From CALSMU01 sp965230225 (GTDB lineage: Bacteria > Bacteroidota > Bacteroidia > Flavobacteriales_D > Parvicellaceae), in NCBI GenBank assembly GCA_965230225.1, contig CBDDKM010000002.1, forward strand, positions 372,001 to 436,000: a stretch of 64,000 bases of DNA. Reading direction: 5' to 3'. This document shows, one piece after another, positions 59,114-64,000 of this stretch (its first letter is position 1; each line of letters begins with the position of its first letter). Below the pieces are notes generated by a model that was not told where the DNA came from, did no database searches, and worked only from the letters and a program-made list of their open reading frames with translations. The position numbers were made by a program, and so were the translations under genes.

Positions 59114-60139
59114 CTACAACACTATTCTTCTGGATGTTACCTTACCTTGAACAGAAATAAAACGAATCAAATAAACACCTTCTTCCAAATCTGGAAAGCT
59201 CAATTCCATTTTACTAGCAACCGGCTCTTCCAGTTCCTTTTTAAAAGCTAGTTTACCATTCATATCATAAAGGTAAACACGCTTAATATCCAGAGTTTTA
59301 ATTTCAACAGTAATTTCACCATTAGAAGGATTCGGGTAAATCTCAATTTCGTTTTCCTCAGCCATTCTGATTCTATTAATGGACAAAGTAGAACAATTAC
59401 CAGGGTTAGCTTGCTTCCATTGATCATACCTGGATTGAACTACATTAATTGGCTCCACACCTGTTGCGGTTCCTGCAACGTTAATATCTAATTTAAGAGT
59501 ATCCGGGTGATCGTTTGGATCAGCAACTCGAATAAATGCGCTTAAAGAACTTGTTCCTTCGGATGTACATCTGGAATCTGCTCCTACAACATTTGCTCCT
59601 TGCAAAGCTCCCATTAATTTGTCGGATAAACAGCCCGATGTATTGTTAAACCCCTCTTCCATCGAATCCAATATTTGCTGATTTAACAATATGTTTCCCT
59701 GAATAGCATAATTGGGACCAACAATGTGGTTTTTATAATCCATACAATTCGTTCCGGTGTAAGCCGCCGCTCTTGGACTACCTCCATTATAATCTACAAT
59801 ACCATATTGCCTTTCTGAAGGGTTAGAAGCCACATCATTCTGAGTTAGCCAATCGATTATTTCCTGTGGAGAATCTCCCTGATCCATTCTGTTATTCGCA
59901 TTGTTTTGGTTTGCCGCCAAATAATATGATTGAGTATGGATTGCTCCTACTCCAGGAATAACATCACTAATGATGTAAGCTCCCGGTGTACCTGGCCAAA
60001 TGATACTATCCCCACAGGTAGCGCCTGCACTACCAATTTCACCTGTAACCGAGTCAACCGCTACGATAGAAAAAGTATGTTGGCCAAAAGTAATAGACGA
60101 CAATAAACACAAAGAACAAAAAATGGTTAGAGCTTTCAT
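59114..60139 (-). CDS. T9SS cargo: DUF1028 (Ntn-hydrolase-like) protein with type A sorting domain
   Basis: A 341-residue secreted protein. Signal peptide (1-19, ending TFGQ). The DUF1028 domain (about 20-245) starts HTFSIVAVDSVTGEIGSAGA and contains SDVIPGVGAIHTQSYY, NPSERQYGIVDYNGGS and IQGNILLNQQIL. The family is predicted to have an Ntn-hydrolase fold; its substrate is unknown. The last 75 residues are a type A T9SS domain (IEIYPNPSNGEITVEI ... EEGVYLIRFISVQGKVTSRR). A 12-bp palindrome lies 21 bp upstream of the start codon. It is separated from the upstream LTD gene by a terminator, so it has its own promoter. Confidence 0.88.
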   Translation of the reverse strand: MKALTIFCSLCLLSSITFGQHTFSIVAVDSVTGEIGSAGATCGDSIIWPGTPGAYIISDVIPGVGAIHTQSYYLAANQNNANNRMDQGDSPQEIIDWLTQNDVASNPSERQYGIVDYNGGSPRAAAYTGTNCMDYKNHIVGPNYAIQGNILLNQQILDSMEEGFNNTSGCLSDKLMGALQGANVVGADSRCTSEGTSSLSAFIRVADPNDHPDTLKLDINVAGTATGVEPINVVQSRYDQWKQANPGNCSTLSINRIRMAEENEIEIYPNPSNGEITVEIKTLDIKRVYLYDMNGKLAFKKELEEPVASKMELSFPDLEEGVYLIRFISVQGKVTSRRIVL

Positions 60140-60159
60140 AAGAGTTGTTTTGGTATAGA

Positions 60160-60171
60160 ATAGTCGACTAT
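60160..60171. promoter_or_regulatory. 12-bp palindrome ATAGTCGACTAT upstream of the DUF1028 gene
   Basis: A perfect palindrome starting 21 bp before the start codon at 60139, where an operator could lie. No second copy was noticed in the window. Confidence 0.3.
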
Positions 60172-60201
60172 ATATTTAAATACACCTACTCTTAAAACAA
60201 A

Positions 60202-60230
60202 AAAGCCGAATCCACTATAGATTCGGCTTT
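60202..60230 (-). terminator. Terminator of the LTD/T9SS gene
   Basis: AAAGCCGAATC and GATTCGGCTTT form a perfect 11-bp stem with a 7-nt loop; on the minus strand it is followed by a T-rich tract. It lies 20 nt after the stop of the gene at 60250. Confidence 0.85.
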
Positions 60231-60249
60231 CCAATTTTAGTTAAAAAAG

Positions 60250-61746
60250 TTATTGTTTGCTCAGTTTTAAAACTTGATATCCTTCTTCACTCCTAACGTG
60301 AATAAAATAAGTTCCTTCGCTCAAATAATCTACTGGTAATTCTACTTTAGAGGTATTTGCAATATTTACTGCAGAAACCTGCTTACCGGTAACATCAAGA
60401 ATTTTGATTTCCAGATTCATTAAGTTTTCTAGCTCCAGAGTTACCATTTCATCGGCAGGGTTCGGATACATCGAAACAAGATCCATTCTCAACTCATCAA
60501 TTCCAAAACCAATGATCATCACACAATCAGAAGTGTCAGTACAGTTCCCTTCCGTTACAATTACAGCATAATTTCCATCAACACTAGCAGCAAAATCCTG
60601 ATTGGTTTCTCCAGCAATAGGAGCATCTCCATTGTCACAATCGATCCATTGATAAGTAGCTCCTGTTGCGTTAGCTGTAATAACATTACCATTTTGGGTA
60701 GTGGTTACATCTACCGTTTCGATGGTTAAATCCAAAGTAACAACAGAATCACAACCTACAGCATTGGTTAAAGTATGTGTAGCAGTATTGTTACTTGCAG
60801 TATAAGTATTTCCATCAATCCAGGTATAGCTATCGCAAGCCGTTTGTACGTCAGTACCAGTTGAAGATGAATTAATGGTAAGGTTTAACGTAACAACAGA
60901 ATCACATCCTACAGCATTAGTTAGAGTGTGCGTTGCAGTACTATTATTTGCAGTATAAGTATTCCCATCTATCCATGTATAGCTATCACAAGCTGTTTGT
61001 ACATCTGTTCCGGTTGATGGAGAATTAATAGTAAGGTTTACAGTAATAATACTATCACAAGCTGCTGCATTCGGAATGGTATCGTTGTATGATCCTGAAG
61101 AGGTCCAGGTATAATTTCCACTTGGAGAAGTAAAAGACACACAAGCTGTTTCAGAAACAGTGGCATAAGTATCGCAAGATGGAGTACAGGCATCGTCTGC
61201 AGCACCAGGGCTTCCATATACATCTTGCCCATTAACCACAATTCCCACTGATGTTGCTGAAGCAACCCAGTTAGCTGGTAGTGTATTATCTGAGTTTGGA
61301 TCACACAATACCAAAGAAGGCCCACCTCCATCAGGACTCGTTGGCCATGAATTAGCGTCATCGTATCTTAATGTATCAATGGTATTGTTTGACCCATCCG
61401 CAATTCGAATAGGCTCACCTCCGTTAGATAACCCTCCAGATGCCCATTCATAAGCTCCTGAATATCCATAAGTGTTAAACATTGCCATAGAATCTACAGC
61501 AATAACCATATAGTCACCAGCAGATAAGGACATAGACGGAAAACTGAACACGACTCCATTAGTTATGGTGTATCCTGTTAAATCAATTGGAGCACTTCCA
61601 TTATTGTACACCTCGATGTACTCTGTGCTATCTGTACCAGATTCTGCCGGGTTATAAGAAATTTCTGTAATAACAAGATCTGATTGGGCCTGAAAACATC
61701 CAAAGACTCCTATTAGTGCTACAAGGGTTAGGTAAATTTTTTTCAT
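60250..61746 (-). CDS. T9SS cargo: lamin-tail-domain protein with internal repeats and type A sorting domain
   Basis: A 498-residue secreted protein. Signal peptide (1-20, ending FQAQ). LTD at about 21-140 (LVITEISYNPAESGTDSTEY ... DGGGPSLVLCDPN). Three repeat units follow (about 195-345): one divergent (SETACVSFTSPSGNYTWTSS) and two nearly identical (QTACDSYTWIDGNTYTA, THTLTNAVGCDSVVTLNLTI). An Ig-like segment comes next (about 350-410, GATYQWIDCDNGDAPI) and then a type A T9SS domain (about 425-498, VSMYPNPADEMVTLEL). No catalytic residues are visible; a structural or adhesive surface protein is likely. Promoter candidate at 61825. Confidence 0.88.
   Translation of the reverse strand: MKKIYLTLVALIGVFGCFQAQSDLVITEISYNPAESGTDSTEYIEVYNNGSAPIDLTGYTITNGVVFSFPSMSLSAGDYMVIAVDSMAMFNTYGYSGAYEWASGGLSNGGEPIRIADGSNNTIDTLRYDDANSWPTSPDGGGPSLVLCDPNSDNTLPANWVASATSVGIVVNGQDVYGSPGAADDACTPSCDTYATVSETACVSFTSPSGNYTWTSSGSYNDTIPNAAACDSIITVNLTINSPSTGTDVQTACDSYTWIDGNTYTANNSTATHTLTNAVGCDSVVTLNLTINSSSTGTDVQTACDSYTWIDGNTYTASNNTATHTLTNAVGCDSVVTLDLTIETVDVTTTQNGNVITANATGATYQWIDCDNGDAPIAGETNQDFAASVDGNYAVIVTEGNCTDTSDCVMIIGFGIDELRMDLVSMYPNPADEMVTLELENLMNLEIKILDVTGKQVSAVNIANTSKVELPVDYLSEGTYFIHVRSEEGYQVLKLSKQ
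60720..61030 (-). repeat. Tandem 150-bp repeat in the LTD gene
   Basis: Two adjacent units of about 50 residues (STGTDVQTACDSYTWIDG ... SVVTLNLTI) are nearly identical in protein and DNA; a third, older unit precedes them in the protein. Confidence 0.75.
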
Positions 61747-61824
61747 AGTAAATATTTAAGTTTTTCTATTACAATTGGTTTAAACTTTTGTGGCAACAAT
61801 TGTATAAAAACATGACATTTTAAC

Positions 61825-61832
61825 CAAAGTTA
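61825..61832 (-). promoter_or_regulatory. TAnnTTTG promoter (TAACTTTG) of the LTD gene
   Basis: TAACTTTG on the minus strand matches the -7 consensus and predicts a leader of about 75 nt. That leader contains an 8-bp inverted repeat, TACAATTG/CAATTGTA (61770-61777 and 61797-61804). Confidence 0.45.
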
Positions 61833-62017
61833 GAGCATTAAATTAACATGAAATTAAATCCCCTTTACTTTTTACGACAGAAAGAAAGGGATTATGATGA
61901 CTCTTTAACTTTCTCGTTTAAACCCTGGTTTTTTCCTGTTCATTTATATTCGTTTCGTTTCCAATTTACCGAGGATTTCCATTCTATAAATGCTCAAAAG
62001 ATTCTTATTTTAGTGGG

Positions 62018-62866
62018 ATGAATAAAGCTTTGGCCATTTTATTATTGTGTTTCGGTTATCTCAATAGCTGGGCAACTGTACAACATGATACTCTCTACAT
62101 TAATCGACAGATTAATACAGTAGCCACCTATTCGGTTCACTACTGTTCTTTTAATAACACGGATACATTTCAGGTTAAAAATCACGATTTAACTAAACCC
62201 ATCAACGACACCATTGATCTGGTAGTAATTAACAATGATTCGCTTTCACATACTTTTACCATTGATAACTATATCACATCAGGCAATACCATTGCCGCCG
62301 GAGATACTGGTCGATTTGAAATAACCATTAATACAGAAGGAACATACCGCTACTATTCTGATGTACCTTATGGACAAATGCTTGGAGCTTCGGGTATTTT
62401 ACAAGTGGGATACGATTCGCAAATCCCATTTTTTTGGAATTTATTCGATTACCAATCGGTTGAAGGGGAGCAAATAGCATTGGGAAATGCTACTGGTTAT
62501 ACCATCCCTTATTTACCTGAGGTATACTCCTTCAATAACCTTCCTTATCCGGATATCTTAAATGATTCCACATGTTACCTAAATGCCTCAGTAAATGATA
62601 ATATTGTTATTTCAATTGTTAATTCCGGTAACATGAACCATATCCTTCATTTTCATGGCTACCACGTTACCATTTTACAGGCACACATTTCTGACCAGGT
62701 TGGTTGGTCGAAAGATACTTTCCCTGTTTTAAAAGGGGAGGCAATGACCATACAATTAGTTCCAGACCAACCGGGAATATACCCTGTTCATAGCCACAAT
62801 CTGGCAGCTCTTAACACCGGTGGGTACCCTGGAGGAATGCTAACCTTACTAAACATTACACCATGA
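62018..62866 (+). CDS. Cupredoxin-domain protein carrying two of the four multicopper-oxidase HxH motifs
   Basis: A 282-residue secreted protein (signal peptide MNKALAILLLCFGYLNSWAT). Two cupredoxin-like domains: about 40-130, in which the copper positions are degenerate (LSHTFTIDNY, GTYRYYSDVPYGQM), and about 180-280, which has NHILHFHGYHV (HxHG, motif L1) and GIYPVHSHNLAALNTGG (HSH, motif L2). The type 1 copper motif HCHxxxH is absent and there is no T9SS domain. Alone it could hold at most part of a trinuclear copper site. The stop codon overlaps the start of the next gene (ATGA), which carries the other two motifs, so the proteins are probably made together and act together. Confidence 0.8.
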   Translation: MNKALAILLLCFGYLNSWATVQHDTLYINRQINTVATYSVHYCSFNNTDTFQVKNHDLTKPINDTIDLVVINNDSLSHTFTIDNYITSGNTIAAGDTGRFEITINTEGTYRYYSDVPYGQMLGASGILQVGYDSQIPFFWNLFDYQSVEGEQIALGNATGYTIPYLPEVYSFNNLPYPDILNDSTCYLNASVNDNIVISIVNSGNMNHILHFHGYHVTILQAHISDQVGWSKDTFPVLKGEAMTIQLVPDQPGIYPVHSHNLAALNTGGYPGGMLTLLNITP

Positions 62867-64000
62867 AAAAGCTTATTCTAATACTCGTTTTAGCTATTTC
62901 TTCTGGAGTAATAGCACAAGAAAAACACTTTTACACCTTTGCCAAAATGAATGGTAACTTACCTCTGGAAGGTGGTGGATCAACCACTTACTGGGGCTTT
63001 GGAACCTATCAACCAAGTATTCCGAGTAACCATAAAATAGAGTACCCTTCTCCAACTTTGGAAGTTAATCAGAATGACTCTGTATTTGTTCACTTTTGGA
63101 ATGAAAGTGCTGAGGATCATACCATTCACTTGCATGGACTAGATGTTGATCAGGCCAACGATGGTGTACCATCCACTTCTCAACCAATTGCCAACGACGA
63201 TAGCACTGTTTATGCATTTAAAGCTAAACATCCAGGGTTATTCATCTACCATTGCCATGTGGCTACACCGCAACATATCAGTATGGGGATGTACGGGATG
63301 ATTGTTGTACTCAATTCACCTGAAGTCAATTTGATTTACTCAGGAGGGCCATCGTTTAATAAATCTTACAACTTTCTTTCTTCTGATTTTGACCTGAACA
63401 TCAACAACAACCCAACCTCTCCGGGGCCATTTCATGAGTACGATGCAGATTATTTTATGGTAAACGGTAAATCTGGTGTTCAGCTTTATGACAATACAGA
63501 GAACTTAATTGAAATGGCAGCAGGAGATTCTGTACTTCTGCGAATTGGAAATATGGGGTACACGGTGGCCAATTATATCTTTCCATCCGAAGCCAATGCA
63601 ATTATTTATACTTCTGATGGAAGAGTTCTGCCCAATGCAGTTGATTCTGACACAGTGACTTTATACCCAGGAGAACGATTTGGAGTGCTGCTTACACCTA
63701 CCACAACAATAACAGATTGGTTGGTGGTAGAAAATCAGAATATTACTGACTTAAGCCCTATTGGAACCAATTACATTGGAATTAACCGATACAATCATCC
63801 TAATTCGATAGAAGAACCGGAAAACCTTGCAATGGAGTTATATCCTAACCCAACTACCGATCAACTAAACATTCAGGTAGAACACAAGGAGTCGCCTTAC
63901 ACTTTAATTAATCAATATGGTAAAGTGGTTAAAAGAGGTACTTTCTTTAAAGGGTTAAACAGCTTTTCCTGTGCTGATTTGGATAATGGAATTTACCTTC
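62863..64000 (+). CDS. Multicopper-oxidase-like T9SS cargo carrying the type 1 copper site (3' end beyond window)
   Basis: Starts at ATG 62863, overlapping the previous stop by 4 nt, and is open to the window end (379 codons). Signal peptide MKKLILILVLAISSGVIAQ. The first cupredoxin domain (about 30-160) has DHTIHLHGLDVD (HxxHxH, motif L3) and FIYHCHVATPQHISMGM (HCH plus His and Met, motif L4, type 1 copper). The second (about 180-310) has no copper residues. A type A T9SS domain begins at MELYPNPTTDQLNI and is cut by the window edge. The enzyme should act outside the cell, with the neighbouring protein needed to complete the trinuclear site. Nitrite reductase-like chemistry is an alternative. 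Confidence 0.85.
   Translation, partial: MKKLILILVLAISSGVIAQEKHFYTFAKMNGNLPLEGGGSTTYWGFGTYQPSIPSNHKIEYPSPTLEVNQNDSVFVHFWNESAEDHTIHLHGLDVDQANDGVPSTSQPIANDDSTVYAFKAKHPGLFIYHCHVATPQHISMGMYGMIVVLNSPEVNLIYSGGPSFNKSYNFLSSDFDLNINNNPTSPGPFHEYDADYFMVNGKSGVQLYDNTENLIEMAAGDSVLLRIGNMGYTVANYIFPSEANAIIYTSDGRVLPNAVDSDTVTLYPGERFGVLLTPTTTITDWLVVENQNITDLSPIGTNYIGINRYNHPNSIEEPENLAMELYPNPTTDQLNIQVEHKESPYTLINQYGKVVKRGTFFKGLNSFSCADLDNGIYL

Overview
The window is a contiguous piece of a Bacteroidota chromosome, most likely Flavobacteriales. The signs are AT-rich DNA, promoters of the TAnnTTTG type, no usable Shine-Dalgarno sequences, about ten proteins with type IX secretion (T9SS) C-terminal sorting domains, a SprB-repeat adhesin paired with a PorP/SprF protein, and typical families of the phylum (WG repeats, DUF3098, DUF2339, DUF4139/MuiA). 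I cannot name the genus. The window cuts a TetR gene at its left end and a multicopper oxidase gene at its right end.

Layout. 1-2.5 kb: partial TetR gene, divergent from a secreted leucine-rich-repeat protein. 2.8-10.7 kb: PorP/SprF protein and a 2338-residue SprB-like adhesin, transcribed leftward. 10.9-20 kb: rightward envelope and secreted proteins (MuiA-like, a serine hydrolase lipoprotein, a CsgG/FlgO-like protein, a lipoprotein, two T9SS cargo proteins). 20.2-26.8 kb: DUF2339 membrane protein, a giant WG-repeat protein and a YceI lipoprotein. 27-32.3 kb: the housekeeping run ftsX - DUF3098 - uppP - truB - queA - rlmN. 32.2-38.4 kb, leftward: a membrane protein, a MATE transporter, a TPR-SpoIIE phosphatase and asd. 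38.5-43.6 kb: an LTD-domain T9SS cargo followed by a PorE-like OmpA protein. 43.6-46.1 kb, leftward: a 53-codon gene, an ABC1 kinase and a TetR-like regulator. 46.3-50.5 kb: zinc-ribbon protein, secreted M14 carboxypeptidase, polyprenyl synthase. 50.5-56.7 kb: LEA2 lipoprotein, M20 dipeptidase, choice-of-anchor-L cargo, gpmI and a histidine kinase. 56.9-61.7 kb: SGNH hydrolase cargo, tRNA-Phe, a duplicated GIY-YIG nuclease locus, a DUF1028 cargo and an LTD cargo. 62 kb to end: two overlapping cupredoxin genes.

How the genes work together. The dominant theme is the cell surface: T9SS substrates, an adhesin with its outer-membrane partner, a PorE-like peptidoglycan-linked protein and several lipoproteins. 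They are interleaved with core genes for cell wall (uppP, asd, ftsX), RNA modification (truB, queA, rlmN), glycolysis (gpmI) and isoprenoids.

Most unusual loci: (1) downstream of tRNA-Phe a block carrying the tRNA 3' end, its terminator and a GIY-YIG gene is repeated, and the second copy is bounded on both sides by 20-bp perfect palindromes; (2) two overlapping genes at the right end divide the four HxH copper motifs of a multicopper oxidase between them; (3) two copies of a 10-bp palindrome stand 23 bp apart between the divergent yceI-like and ftsX genes; (4) uppP carries an in-frame acidic insert of about 95 residues; (5) two TetR-type genes have forced GTG starts directly after their promoter motif.
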